Shown here piece by piece: positions 32,103 to 40,955 of a stretch of 41,033 nucleotides of DNA. The stretch spans positions 1-41,033 of the forward strand of contig CAMWUK010000025.1 in the NCBI GenBank assembly GCA_947177415.1. The letters are read 5' to 3'. The position numbers and the translations under genes were made by a program. Within the stretch, counting starts at the first letter, position 1. Each line of letters starts with the position of its first letter. The notes beneath the pieces were generated by a model, which saw nothing but the letters and a program-made list of their open reading frames with translations, was not told the DNA's origin and did not search any database. The DNA is from an uncultured Clostridiaceae bacterium (GTDB lineage Bacteria; Bacillota; Clostridia; Lachnospirales; Lachnospiraceae).

Positions 32103-33860
32103 ATGTTTTATCCAGAGGAAGTAATTGAGGAAGTAAGGCAGAGAAATGATATTGTTAATGTAATCTCCACATATGTGAAACTAAAAAAAACAGGGGCAAA
32201 CTATATGGGACTTTGTCCTTTTCATAGTGAGAAATCCCCTTCTTTTTCTGTAAGTGGAAATAAACAGATGTACCATTGTTTTGGCTGTGGAGTCAGTGGA
32301 AATGTATATACATTTGTTATGGAATATGAGAACTTTACTTTTCCAGAAGCTGTAAAATATCTGGCGGAAAGAGGCGGAGTTACTTTGCCAGAGACGGAAT
32401 ACTCAAGTGAAGCAAAAGAACAAGCAGATTTAAAAAATCAGTTGCTTGAGATTAACAAAGAGGCAGCGAAATATTTTTATGTCCAGCTTATGTCTCCTCA
32501 AGGAAAAGGAGCATTAGAATATTTACAAGGAAGGGAATTAACAAAGGAAACAATCTTAAAGTTTGGACTGGGATATTCCAACAAGCATAGTGATGATTTA
32601 TATCAATATTTGCGAAGCAAGGGCTATACGGATGTAGTTTTAATGCAGTCTGGATTAATTAGCCAAGATGAAAAACAAGGTGCTTATGATAAATTCTGGA
32701 ATAGAGTTATGTATCCCATTATGGATGCAAATAGTAAGGTAATTGGTTTTGGTGGAAGAGTAATGGGAGATGGAAAACCAAAGTATTTGAATTCACCAGA
32801 GACAAAGATATTTGATAAGAGCCGGAATTTGTATGGACTGCATCTTGCCAGAACAGCAAGAGGAAGAACTATGATATTATGTGAAGGTTATATGGATGTA
32901 ATTGCTATGCATCAGGCAGGATTTTCCAATGCAGTAGCATCTCTTGGAACAGCTTTTACTGGGTTGCAGGCGAATCTTTTAAAACGGTATGCAGATGAAG
33001 TTTTATTACTTTATGATAGTGATGGAGCAGGAATAAAGGCAGCTCTCCGGGCGATACCAATATTAAAAGATGCAGGATTGGTTTCAAAGGTGGTGAAACT
33101 TGCACCTTATAAAGATCCGGATGAATTCATTAAAGCAGAAGGAAAAGAAGAATTTCAAAAAAGACTGGATGAGGCAATGAATAGTTTTTATTTTGAAGTG
33201 GAAGTTTTGGAAAGGGACTATGATTTTAATGACCCTGGACAAAAGACCAGATTTTTTAATGAGATGGCGAAGAAATTGCTTGTGTTTACAGAGGATTTAG
33301 AACGAAATAACTATATTGAAGCAATGGCAAGAAAATATAGTATTGCTTATGAAGATTTACGTAAACTGGTACACAAGTATGGAATTACCATGCCAGTAAC
33401 ACCGGAACCTGCCAGAGCAGAGAGAAGGGAGAAGTTAAAAAAGAAAGAAGATGGAATACAGCAGTCTCAAAAAATTTTACTTACCTGGTTGATCGAAGAT
33501 GTATCATTGTTTGATAAAATTGAAGGGATTTTATCGCCGGAAGATTTCAGGGAAGAACCATATCATAAGGTAGCACAAATGCTATTTGATCAATATAAAG
33601 AAGAGGGAGAAGTAAAGCCAGCTAAGATTATTAATGCATTTACAGATAAAGAGGAACAAAATGAGGCGGCATCTTTATTTCATAGTAATCTTAATGAAGA
33701 TATGTCCTCAAAAGAAAAGGAAAAAGCTTGGAATGAGACAGTGATTCGGATAAAAAAAGAAAGTTTAGATTATCAGAATCGTCATGCAACAGATATTTTA
33801 GAATTGCAAAGAATTATGAAAGAACAGGCAATGCTACAAAAATTGCATATTTCCTTATAA
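32103..33860 (+). CDS. dnaG: DNA primase
   Basis: Primase of 585 residues making RNA primers at the replication fork. N-terminal CHC2 zinc finger (CPFHSEKSPSFSVSGNKQ, then HCFGCG), the RNA-polymerase-like core (SPETKIFDKSRNLYG), TOPRIM acidic residues (LCEGYMDVIAM, LLYDSDGAG) and a C-terminal helicase-interaction region. Start ATG 32103 (MFYPEEVIEEV) follows AAGGAG. The typical Firmicutes dnaG-rpoD order is kept, although a 32-bp mobile element lies between them. Confidence 0.96.
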   Translation: MFYPEEVIEEVRQRNDIVNVISTYVKLKKTGANYMGLCPFHSEKSPSFSVSGNKQMYHCFGCGVSGNVYTFVMEYENFTFPEAVKYLAERGGVTLPETEYSSEAKEQADLKNQLLEINKEAAKYFYVQLMSPQGKGALEYLQGRELTKETILKFGLGYSNKHSDDLYQYLRSKGYTDVVLMQSGLISQDEKQGAYDKFWNRVMYPIMDANSKVIGFGGRVMGDGKPKYLNSPETKIFDKSRNLYGLHLARTARGRTMILCEGYMDVIAMHQAGFSNAVASLGTAFTGLQANLLKRYADEVLLLYDSDGAGIKAALRAIPILKDAGLVSKVVKLAPYKDPDEFIKAEGKEEFQKRLDEAMNSFYFEVEVLERDYDFNDPGQKTRFFNEMAKKLLVFTEDLERNNYIEAMARKYSIAYEDLRKLVHKYGITMPVTPEPARAERREKLKKKEDGIQQSQKILLTWLIEDVSLFDKIEGILSPEDFREEPYHKVAQMLFDQYKEEGEVKPAKIINAFTDKEEQNEAASLFHSNLNEDMSSKEKEKAWNETVIRIKKESLDYQNRHATDILELQRIMKEQAMLQKLHISL

Positions 33861-33877
33861 GATAGTGCAAGATAACA

Positions 33878-33909
33878 GTAACAGTTAAGCCTATAGACTG
33901 AACTGTTAC
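33878..33909. mobile_element. 32-bp palindromic mini-element with 8-bp target duplication, dnaG-rpoD gap
   Basis: Begins GTAACAGTTAAG and ends TGAACTGTTAC, flanked exactly by AGATAACA (33870-33877 and 33910-33917). The inner bases differ from the 28-bp copies while the termini are kept. Confidence 0.85.
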
Positions 33910-33996
33910 AGATAACAAAAGGTGTTGTCGTATTAGATAATAAACAGGCATGCCTGCTATACAGGCATTACCATGAGTGAAAGGATGTGACATACT

Positions 33997-35121
33997 ATGG
34001 ACGAGGCAAGAGTGAAATTTCAAGAACGTCTGGCAGAATTACTTAGTATGGCAAAGGAAAAGAAATATGTTTTGGAAAGTCAGGAAATTATAGACTTTTT
34101 CAAGGATATGCAGTTAGATAATAAGAAATTAGAAAAAATATATGCTTATCTGGAGAAACAGGGTGTGGATGTATTACGGTTTACAGAAGATAAAGAATTA
34201 GATGATTTCTTGTTAGAACCAGATGACGAAGAATTGGAGAACGAGGAGGAAAACTTGGAAAATATTGATTTATCCGTGCCGGATAATATTGGTGTTGATG
34301 ATCCTGTTCGTATGTATTTAAAAGAAATTGGAAAAGTACCACTTCTTACTCTGGATGAAGAAATCGAATTGGCAAAACGTATGGATGAAGGGGATGAGGA
34401 AGCGAGAAAGAAACTTTCTGAGGCAAATCTTCGTCTTGTGGTAAGTATTGCAAAGAGATATGTGGGAAGAGGAATGCATTTCTTGGATTTGATTCAGGAA
34501 GGAAATTTGGGATTGATAAAGGCAGTGGAGAAATTTGATTATAAGAAGGGATATAAGTTTAGTACCTATGCTACATGGTGGATACGACAGGCAATTACCA
34601 GATCTATAGCAGACCAGGCAAGAACGATTCGTATTCCTGTTCACATGGTAGAAACAATCAATCGTTTGATTCGTGCCCAGAGACAATTAATACAAGATCT
34701 TGGGAGAGAACCGACCCAGGAGGAACTATCTGATTATATGAAAATACCTGTAGAAAAGGTGAGAGCAGTACAAAAAATAGCTATGGAACCAGTTTCTCTT
34801 GAGACACCAATTGGTGAAGAAGATGATAGCCATTTGGGGGATTTTATTCCAGATGACAATATGCCAATTCCTATGGATGCAGCGGCATATACTTTACTGC
34901 GGGAGCAGATATTGGAAGTTTTAGGTTCTCTTACTGACAGGGAGCAGAAAGTATTGCGTTTACGCTTTGGATTAGATGATGGAAGATCCCGTACTTTGGA
35001 GGAAGTTGGAAAAGAGTTTAATGTGACCAGAGAGCGTATCCGGCAAATTGAAGCAAAAGCACTGAGAAAATTAAGACATCCAAGCCGTAGCAGAAAATTA
35101 AAGGATTATTTGGAAAGTTAG
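33997..35121 (+). CDS. rpoD: RNA polymerase primary sigma factor (sigma-A)
   Basis: Housekeeping sigma factor of 374 residues. Region 1.1 remnant (1-90, acidic), region 1.2 ([16 protein letters not shown]), region 2 ([18 protein letters not shown], then [13 protein letters not shown] for -10 recognition), region 3 ([14 protein letters not shown]) and region 4 HTH ([24 protein letters not shown] in two parts) are all present. The start follows AAAGGATG at a slightly long spacing. It is the second gene of the macromolecular synthesis operon, with trmK and the nif3-like gene downstream. Confidence 0.97.
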   Translation: MDEARVKFQERLAELLSMAKEKKYVLESQEIIDFFKDMQLDNKKLEKIYAYLEKQGVDVLRFTEDKELDDFLLEPDDEELENEEENLENIDLSVPDNIGVDDPVRMYLKEIGKVPLLTLDEEIELAKRMDEGDEEARKKLSEANLRLVVSIAKRYVGRGMHFLDLIQEGNLGLIKAVEKFDYKKGYKFSTYATWWIRQAITRSIADQARTIRIPVHMVETINRLIRAQRQLIQDLGREPTQEELSDYMKIPVEKVRAVQKIAMEPVSLETPIGEEDDSHLGDFIPDDNMPIPMDAAAYTLLREQILEVLGSLTDREQKVLRLRFGLDDGRSRTLEEVGKEFNVTRERIRQIEAKALRKLRHPSRSRKLKDYLES

Positions 35122-35150
35122 ATTTATAACTAGGAAGAAAGGAAGAGAAG

Positions 35151-35855
35151 GTGCAATTATCAGAAAGATTACAGGCAGTAGTGAATTTAATCACAAAAGG
35201 AGCAATGGTCGCAGACATTGGTTGTGACCATGCGTATTTATCTATTTATATGGCAGAGGAAAATCTTGCATCGAAGATAATTGCTTTAGATGTAAATAAA
35301 GGACCTTTAGAAAGAGCAAAAGAAAATATCAAACAATATCATGTTGAGACTCAGATAGAAACCAGATTATCTAATGGATTGATGGCATTAGAACCAGGAG
35401 AAGTAGATACACTTTTGATTGCCGGAATGGGTGGTGCTTTGATGCAGAAAATTTTGACTGGCAAGAAAGCAGTATTGGAACAGGTAAAGGAACTGGTTCT
35501 GCAACCACAGTCAGAGATTAGAGATTTGCGGGTCTTCTTAGAAACCATAGGTTTTTGTATTATACAAGAGGATATGGTAATGGATGCTGGAAAATATTAT
35601 GTGATACTAAAAGCAAGAAGAGAAGAACATTCTCCTAAAGTAGAAAAAGAGGTATATTATAGATATGGGAAATATCTTTTAGATAATAAACATATTATTC
35701 TCAAAAAATATATAGAAAAGGAATATTCTACTTTGCAACAAATATATCAAAAATTAGAGGAGCATCCTTCACCAGATAATGATAAACGGAAAGAAATTAT
35801 GAGAGAGGATATGGTATATTGCAAGGAGGGATTAGCATATTATGATAACATGTAA
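35151..35855 (+). CDS. trmK: tRNA (adenine-22-N1)-methyltransferase TrmK
   Basis: SAM-dependent methyltransferase of 234 residues modifying A22 of tRNA. The Rossmann SAM motif VADIGCDHAYLSIYM and the AGMGGALMQKIL motif mark the TrmK (COG2384) family. Start is GTG at 35151 behind GGAAGAAAGGAAG. Its end overlaps the nif3-like gene by 14 nt, the usual rpoD-trmK-nif3 arrangement of Firmicutes. Standard length. Confidence 0.92.
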   Translation: MQLSERLQAVVNLITKGAMVADIGCDHAYLSIYMAEENLASKIIALDVNKGPLERAKENIKQYHVETQIETRLSNGLMALEPGEVDTLLIAGMGGALMQKILTGKKAVLEQVKELVLQPQSEIRDLRVFLETIGFCIIQEDMVMDAGKYYVILKARREEHSPKVEKEVYYRYGKYLLDNKHIILKKYIEKEYSTLQQIYQKLEEHPSPDNDKRKEIMREDMVYCKEGLAYYDNM

Positions 35856-36636
35856 GGAAATTATGGCTTGCATCGAAAAACTTGCTCCTACATCTTATGC
35901 AGAAAGCTGGGATAATGTAGGACTTTTAGTAGGAAACGGATATAAAAAAGTGCATCATATTATGACTGCATTGGATGCAACAGACGCAGTTATTGCTCAA
36001 GCAGTGGAACAGAAAGCAGATATGCTGGTAACGCATCATCCTATGATATTTTCTGCGATGAAACGGGTAACAGATGATGATTTTATAGGAAGACGTATTA
36101 TAAAATTAATCCAAAATGATATTTCTTATTATGCTATGCATACAAATTGTGATGTATGTATGATGAACAAAGTAGCAGCAGAAAAGATTGGAATTACAAA
36201 AGATGAAGTTTTAGAGGAAGTATGTACTAACAGCGAAACTGGAGAAGTGGAAGGAATTGGTATGGTAGGAAATCTTAAAGTTTCCATGACGGTAGAGCAG
36301 TTGGCACAAGTGGTAAAAGATGTTTTTGGAATTCCTCATGTAAGAGTAAGTGGTAATTTGGCTAGAGAAGTAAAGAAAGTTGCCATTTCTACAGGAGCAG
36401 GAAAAAGTATGGTGGGTTATGCATTGAAAAAAGGTGCAGAGGTATTTATTTCTGGAGATATGGATCATCATACAGTAATAGATATGTTAGATCAAAACAT
36501 GCAAATAATAGATGCAGGGCATTATGGAACTGAACATTTTATGGCAGAATATATGTGTACATATTTAAAAAAAGAATTAGGAGACGAAGTAGAAATCTTG
36601 CAAGCAAAAGAATTAGAACCATTTATTACTTTATAG
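35842..36636 (+). CDS. Nif3-like dinuclear metal-center protein
   Basis: Nif3/YqfO-family protein of 264 residues, the short form lacking the inserted PII-like domain of B. subtilis YqfO. Metal-ligand motifs: AESWDNVGLLVG, VTHHPMIFSAMK, YAMHTNCDV and HYGTEHFMAEYM. Fold and family are clear, the biochemical role is not; related proteins have been linked to GTP cyclohydrolase-like folds. It starts inside trmK. A 28-bp mobile element begins about 20 bp after its stop. Confidence 0.9.
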   Translation: MITCKEIMACIEKLAPTSYAESWDNVGLLVGNGYKKVHHIMTALDATDAVIAQAVEQKADMLVTHHPMIFSAMKRVTDDDFIGRRIIKLIQNDISYYAMHTNCDVCMMNKVAAEKIGITKDEVLEEVCTNSETGEVEGIGMVGNLKVSMTVEQLAQVVKDVFGIPHVRVSGNLAREVKKVAISTGAGKSMVGYALKKGAEVFISGDMDHHTVIDMLDQNMQIIDAGHYGTEHFMAEYMCTYLKKELGDEVEILQAKELEPFITL

Positions 36637-36655
36637 CATAAGTTTAAAAGACTAG

Positions 36656-36683
36656 GTAACTGTTCATGGTTCTGAACAGTTAC
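36656..36683. mobile_element. 28-bp palindromic mini-element with 8-bp target duplication, before the kinase gene
   Basis: Reads GTAACTGTTCAT then GGTTCTGAACAGTTAC, flanked exactly by AAGACTAG (36648-36655 and 36684-36691). The best example of the minimal unit: same sequence as at 13271, different site, perfect duplication. Confidence 0.9.
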
Positions 36684-36719
36684 AAGACTAGAATATATAT
36701 AGTAAAGGGAGGGATTATT

Positions 36720-38396
36720 ATGGAAGATAAGATTCAGGTAACCATCAAGGGGGAAGAATACATAAAGAATGCTATTTATCCCAAAGGAACAACATATTTG
36801 GAGATAAGTAGAGATTGTCAGGAGCAATTTCCCTTTGATATTATTCTTGCTTGTGTGAATAATAAACTTCAAGAGTTGAATAAAAAAGTAGAAGAGGATT
36901 GTGAAATAGAGTTTCTTACAACAAAAGATTCTTCCGGGCATCGTACCTATTGCAGAGGTATGGTTTTTGTTATGTTAAAGGCTGCTTATGGAGTGATTGG
37001 ACAGGATAAGTTAAAGAAAGTCAGTATACAATACTCTATTGGAGATGGTCGTTATTGTCAGTTAGAAGGTGATGTGGAACTTAATCAGGAATTGTTGGAT
37101 AAAATAACGACAAGGATGCAAGAAATTGTTGATGAAGATATTACTATTCGCAAGTATAATATCAGTACAGAAGAGGCAAAAAATATCTTTGAATATTACC
37201 ACATGCTTGATAAGAAACGTTTATTTGAATATAGAAGGGTTTCCAAAGCGAATGTATATGATTTAGATGGTTTCAAAGACTATTTTTATGGATATATGCC
37301 ACCAAGTACAGGAATGTTAAAATATTTTTCTTTGCAACTTTGTGAAGGTGGCTTTATTATTCAAATGCCTAATAAAATAGAACCTAATGTGATAAAACCA
37401 TGGACGAACCGGCCAAAGTTGTTTCAGACTCTTTTGGAATCAAAACAATGGGGAAAAACAATGGAAGTAGATACGGTGGGAGCACTTAATGATGTGATTT
37501 CATCTGGAGGAATTCAGGATTTGATTTTGGTTCAAGAGGCATTTCAAGAGAAAAAGATTGCAGAAATTGCCCAGCAGATTGCAGATTCCAGAGATAAGAA
37601 ATTCGTTATGATTGCAGGTCCATCATCTTCTGGAAAAACTACATTTTCCCACCGTTTATCTGTACAATTGCGTACCCACGGATTAAAGCCACATCCAATT
37701 GCTTTGGATGATTATTTTGTAAATCGTGAGAATACACCAAAAGACGAGGATGGGAAGTATAACTTTGAGTGTTTAGAGGCAATTGATATAGAGAAGTTTA
37801 ATAAAGATATGACAGACTTGCTTGAAGGAAAGAAAGTGGAGCTTCCAACTTTTAATTTTAAGATTGGTCAAAGGGAATATAGAGGTAATTACAAAACATT
37901 GGGGAAAGATGATATTTTGGTAATTGAAGGAATACATGGTTTGAATGATAAATTATCCTATACATTACCAAGAGAGAGTAAGTTTAAAATTTATATTAGT
38001 GCACTTACCCAGTTGAATATTGATGAACATAACCGTATCCCAACTACAGACGGAAGATTGATCCGCCGAATGGTCCGGGATGCAAGAACGAGAGGAACCA
38101 GTGCAAAGGATACCATTGCTATGTGGTCTTCCGTAAGAAGGGGAGAAGAATCCTATATTTTTCCATTTCAAGAAGAGGCAGATGTGATGTATAATTCAGC
38201 ATCTATTTATGAGTTAGCGGTTTTGAAACAATTTGCAGAACCAATTTTATTTGGCATACCCAAACATTGTTCGGAATATATTGAAGCAAAACGGATTCTC
38301 AAGTTTTTAGACTATTTTATTGGAGTCGGAACAGAAGATATTCCTAAAAATTCCATTGTAAGAGAATTTGTGGGTGGAAGTATTTTTAATGTATAG
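36720..38396 (+). CDS. Nucleoside (uridine) kinase with TGS/ThrRS-like N-terminus
   Basis: Fusion protein of 558 residues. The N-terminal ~60 are a TGS domain and ~70-250 resemble the threonyl-tRNA synthetase editing-type region (GHRTYCRGMVFV). The C-terminal ~250 are a uridine/phosphoribulokinase-type P-loop kinase: GPSSSGKTTFSHRLSVQL, ALDDYFVNRENTPKDEDG, EGIHGLN and RRMVRDARTRGTSAKDTIAMW. The fusion is a known conserved family in Firmicutes; the role of the tRNA-synthetase-like part is not established. Start ATG 36720 follows AAAGGGAGGG; a longer frame from 36666 runs into the mobile element and is rejected. Confidence 0.88.
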   Translation: MEDKIQVTIKGEEYIKNAIYPKGTTYLEISRDCQEQFPFDIILACVNNKLQELNKKVEEDCEIEFLTTKDSSGHRTYCRGMVFVMLKAAYGVIGQDKLKKVSIQYSIGDGRYCQLEGDVELNQELLDKITTRMQEIVDEDITIRKYNISTEEAKNIFEYYHMLDKKRLFEYRRVSKANVYDLDGFKDYFYGYMPPSTGMLKYFSLQLCEGGFIIQMPNKIEPNVIKPWTNRPKLFQTLLESKQWGKTMEVDTVGALNDVISSGGIQDLILVQEAFQEKKIAEIAQQIADSRDKKFVMIAGPSSSGKTTFSHRLSVQLRTHGLKPHPIALDDYFVNRENTPKDEDGKYNFECLEAIDIEKFNKDMTDLLEGKKVELPTFNFKIGQREYRGNYKTLGKDDILVIEGIHGLNDKLSYTLPRESKFKIYISALTQLNIDEHNRIPTTDGRLIRRMVRDARTRGTSAKDTIAMWSSVRRGEESYIFPFQEEADVMYNSASIYELAVLKQFAEPILFGIPKHCSEYIEAKRILKFLDYFIGVGTEDIPKNSIVREFVGGSIFNV

Positions 38397-38407
38397 CAAT
38401 CTTTAAT

Positions 38408-38432
38408 GACATCTTTCGGGATGTCTTTTTTT
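38408..38432 (+). terminator. Rho-independent terminator after the kinase gene
   Basis: GACATC (38408-38413) pairs with GATGTC (38420-38425), followed by seven T. Confidence 0.9.
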
Positions 38433-38478
38433 GATATCTGATTATCTTGTATTACTTAAAATGAAACCAAGGTAAATG

Positions 38479-38506
38479 GTATAAAACAAAATAAACTGGT
38501 AAAAAT
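38479..38506 (+). promoter_or_regulatory. Sigma-F/G-like forespore promoter
   Basis: GTATA (38479-38483), 14-nt spacer and GGTAAAAAT (38498-38506), which fits the forespore -10 consensus GGNNANANT. The spacer is one base shorter than the usual 15. It lies about 35 nt before the SpoIIQ-like gene. Confidence 0.45.
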
Positions 38507-38541
38507 AGAAATATACATTAAATGTAATAGGAGGAATGAAG

Positions 38542-39369
38542 ATGCAATACGAAGAAAAGAAACATTTTTATCAGGCAAAAGGTTTTTATATTTCTTGCTT
38601 TTTAGGGTTATTTGCTATTTTATGTGTAGTAGCAGTAAGAAACCAGGTTTTAAATCAGGAAGAGAGTAATCAGAATCTGGTAGCAGAGTTGGGGGAACAT
38701 ACCATAGAAGAGGGAGTAGAAAACCAAAATAATCAGCAGATACAAGGAAAAAATCCAACAGTGGAAGAAAAAACGGCAACAGAAAATCAAAAAAATACTG
38801 GTGAAAGTGCAGTAGCAGAAGCGACAGACAGCCCGACCATTACGGAAGTGCCAAAAGAACAGACAATTGTAACCAGTGCACCAAAATCAGACACTTCCAT
38901 TACAGAAAAAAAACAGGCAGAAGTAAAAGAAGAGGAGACCGTTTCTGTGTTAAACCCAGGTGAAAAGGAACAGGGACTTACTTGGCCCGTTAATGGAGAG
39001 ATACTTATGAATTATAGTATGGATAAGAGTGTTTATTTTGCTACATTAGGACAATACAAAGTGAATCCTGCTATTTTAATTCAGGGAAAAGAAGGAGATA
39101 AAGTAGTAAGTGCATGTGATTGTAAAGTTACTAAAATATCAGAACGAAGTGAAACCGGACTTACTTTAGTTGCCGAGGCAAATGGTTATAAGTTTATTTA
39201 TGGACAACTAAAAGATATAGAAGTAAAAAAAGGGGATATTGTAAAAGAAGGCAGTACAATTGGAAAGCTTAATAAACCAAGCAGATATTATACAGAAGAA
39301 GGGTGTAATCTATATTTTCAGGTAAAAGAGGATGGAAAAAGTGTAAATCCTTTGTTGTTCTTAAAATAA
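38542..39369 (+). CDS. SpoIIQ-like membrane protein with degenerate LytM (M23) domain
   Basis: 275 residues: one membrane segment near the N-terminus (about 14-32), a polar Glu/Thr-rich linker (about 35-135) and a C-terminal LytM fold (about 140-275; LTWPVNGEILMNYSMD, VKKGDIVKEGSTIGKL). Zinc ligands are lost: NPAILIQ stands where HxGxD should be, NLYFQV replaces HLHF, and FIYGQL replaces the YxH turn. A dead LytM domain on a single membrane helix is the architecture of B. subtilis SpoIIQ, which bridges forespore and mother cell; the sigma-F-like promoter agrees. Start ATG 38542 chosen for spacing from AGGAGG; 38536 is alternative. Otherwise a generic M23-like protein. Confidence 0.65.
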   Translation: MQYEEKKHFYQAKGFYISCFLGLFAILCVVAVRNQVLNQEESNQNLVAELGEHTIEEGVENQNNQQIQGKNPTVEEKTATENQKNTGESAVAEATDSPTITEVPKEQTIVTSAPKSDTSITEKKQAEVKEEETVSVLNPGEKEQGLTWPVNGEILMNYSMDKSVYFATLGQYKVNPAILIQGKEGDKVVSACDCKVTKISERSETGLTLVAEANGYKFIYGQLKDIEVKKGDIVKEGSTIGKLNKPSRYYTEEGCNLYFQVKEDGKSVNPLLFLK

Positions 39370-39375
39370 GAAAAG

Positions 39376-39451
39376 AGCGGAATATTTTCAGAAAAGCATA
39401 TATCTGTTTAGATACTAAACGAAATGGATTCTGAAGTATTTCCGCTTTTTT
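39376..39451 (+). terminator. Terminator after the SpoIIQ-like gene
   Basis: Long stem AGCGGAATATTTTCAGAA (39376-39393) with 39429-39446, then TTTTT. The T-run abuts the next mobile element. Confidence 0.85.
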
Positions 39452-39572
39452 CTAACTATTCAGAACCTGCAAAAGTGATATCCATAGGAGGATTTTTACC
39501 AGCCATTTTGGGAAATTATTAGATATTATGTATATTCTGGAGAAATCCGAATGAGGGGTTCTGAACAGTTAC
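39452..39572. mobile_element. 121-bp member of the palindromic family, aged duplication
   Basis: Begins CTAACTATTCAGAACC (39452-39467) and ends GGTTCTGAACAGTTAC (39557-39572): the full 16-bp terminal repeat with two differences. Flanks GCTTTTTT and CGTTTTTT match at 6 of 8. Inside, GGATTT and CCAG near 39498 can pair with CTGG and AAATCC near 39540, around an AT-rich loop containing ATTATTAGATATTAT. It sits between the terminator and the converging symporter gene. Confidence 0.7.
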
Positions 39573-39606
39573 CGTTTTTTTATAAAGATCTGGGAGAAGG
39601 AAATGT

Positions 39607-40905
39607 TTAAGATTTTTGAATTTTATCCTTTAAACAAAATAGAGCAATCAAATTTGGAATTACCATAAATGCATTGAGTAAATCCGCCATTTCCCAGACA
39701 TATCGTAAGGAGGCAATGCCACCAAGAAAAATCATAACCAAGTAAACTGATTCATAAATTTTTTTTGAGTTTTTTGGAAACAAATAGGATACAGCACTTT
39801 TTCCAAAGTAGGACCATCCAATCAGAGTAGCTAAGGCAAAAGCAATTAAAGATAAGCCAAGTAAAATTTCTCCATAAGGCAGAACAGAAAAAGCAAGAGT
39901 GGTAAGTCCGGTGATAGATGAGTTTGTAGCAGAATCAGGATAACGCAGCAGATGGGTTAATATTACCAATGCTGTAATCAGACACATAACTACCGTATCC
40001 CAGAAGGTCGCAGTCATAGATACTAAGGCTTGCCTTAAAGGGTTTTTGTTGGAAGATGTAGCAGCAGCTATACCAGCAGAACCAATACCTGCTTCATTAG
40101 TAAAAAGGCCTCTGGCAATTCCATAACGTGTAGCTAACATAAGTCCACCACCAGATATGCCACCAACAAAGGACTGCGTTGTAAAAGCATTAGTAAAAAT
40201 CCAAGTAAAAGCAGCAGATATGTAGTTATAATTTTTGATTAAAAGAAAAATACAACTGCCAATGTAAAATATGGATACACAAGGAACTAGTCCCTGACAC
40301 ACTTTTTGAATCATGATAGTACCACCAATTAAGACCATTCCAATAAGAATTGCCACAACAACACTAACAAGGGAAGGAGAAAGGTGCCAGAGATGATATG
40401 CAGTTTCTGTAATTGCATTGGACTGGGTGATGCACCCAACGCCAAAGGATGCAAGAACGGTACAAAGTGCATAGAAAATTCCAAGTGTTCTGGAACCTAA
40501 ACCACGTTCTAAAACATACATGGGTCCACCAAAATAGTTTCCTTCCTTATCTTTCTGTCGGAAAAGTACGCTGAGATAACATTCTGCATAGGAGGTTGCC
40601 ATTCCAAGAATTCCAGTAAGCCAACACCAGAATACTGCACCAGGTCCACCTAAAGCAATTGCAGTAGAAATACCTACAATATTACCTGTTCCCAAAGTGG
40701 CTGCCAAGGTTGTACTGAGTGCAGAAAAAGCCGAGAAATCTTTTGATGCATCAGTTTCAGGTGTAAAGGAATAACGAATTCCCTGGAATACTTTTTTTTG
40801 TACAAATCCAAGGCGGAAAGTAAAGAAAATATGAGTTCCCATTAGTAAAAATAACATAGGACCATTCCAAAGAAAATGATTCAATGATTGAAGTAATGGA
40901 AGCAT
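39607..40905 (-). CDS. AGCS-family alanine/glycine:cation symporter
   Basis: Multi-pass sodium (or proton) coupled amino acid carrier of 432 residues, inner membrane, about ten hydrophobic helices. Family motifs: LAATLGTGNIVGISTAIALGG, FWCWLTGILGMATSYAECYL, YGGPMYVLERGLG-like EGNYFGGPMYVLE, and LFTNEAGIGSAGIAAA. Start chosen at 40905 (MLPLLQSLNHFLW), with AAGAGG about 7 nt upstream; the longer open frame to 41028 is coding-like only because it crosses a mobile element. It converges on the SpoIIQ-like gene. AlsT/DagA are typical relatives; substrate not determinable here. Confidence 0.92.
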   Translation of the reverse strand: MLPLLQSLNHFLWNGPMLFLLMGTHIFFTFRLGFVQKKVFQGIRYSFTPETDASKDFSAFSALSTTLAATLGTGNIVGISTAIALGGPGAVFWCWLTGILGMATSYAECYLSVLFRQKDKEGNYFGGPMYVLERGLGSRTLGIFYALCTVLASFGVGCITQSNAITETAYHLWHLSPSLVSVVVAILIGMVLIGGTIMIQKVCQGLVPCVSIFYIGSCIFLLIKNYNYISAAFTWIFTNAFTTQSFVGGISGGGLMLATRYGIARGLFTNEAGIGSAGIAAATSSNKNPLRQALVSMTATFWDTVVMCLITALVILTHLLRYPDSATNSSITGLTTLAFSVLPYGEILLGLSLIAFALATLIGWSYFGKSAVSYLFPKNSKKIYESVYLVMIFLGGIASLRYVWEMADLLNAFMVIPNLIALFCLKDKIQKS

Positions 40906-40955
40906 AAAAAACCTCTTTTCACAGAACAGCATTTCAAAAGAATATATGAAATATT

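Noticed and set aside
36666-36719. Longer start for the nucleoside kinase
   Set aside because: The extension reads through the 28-bp element; ATG 36720 has a strong site just upstream.
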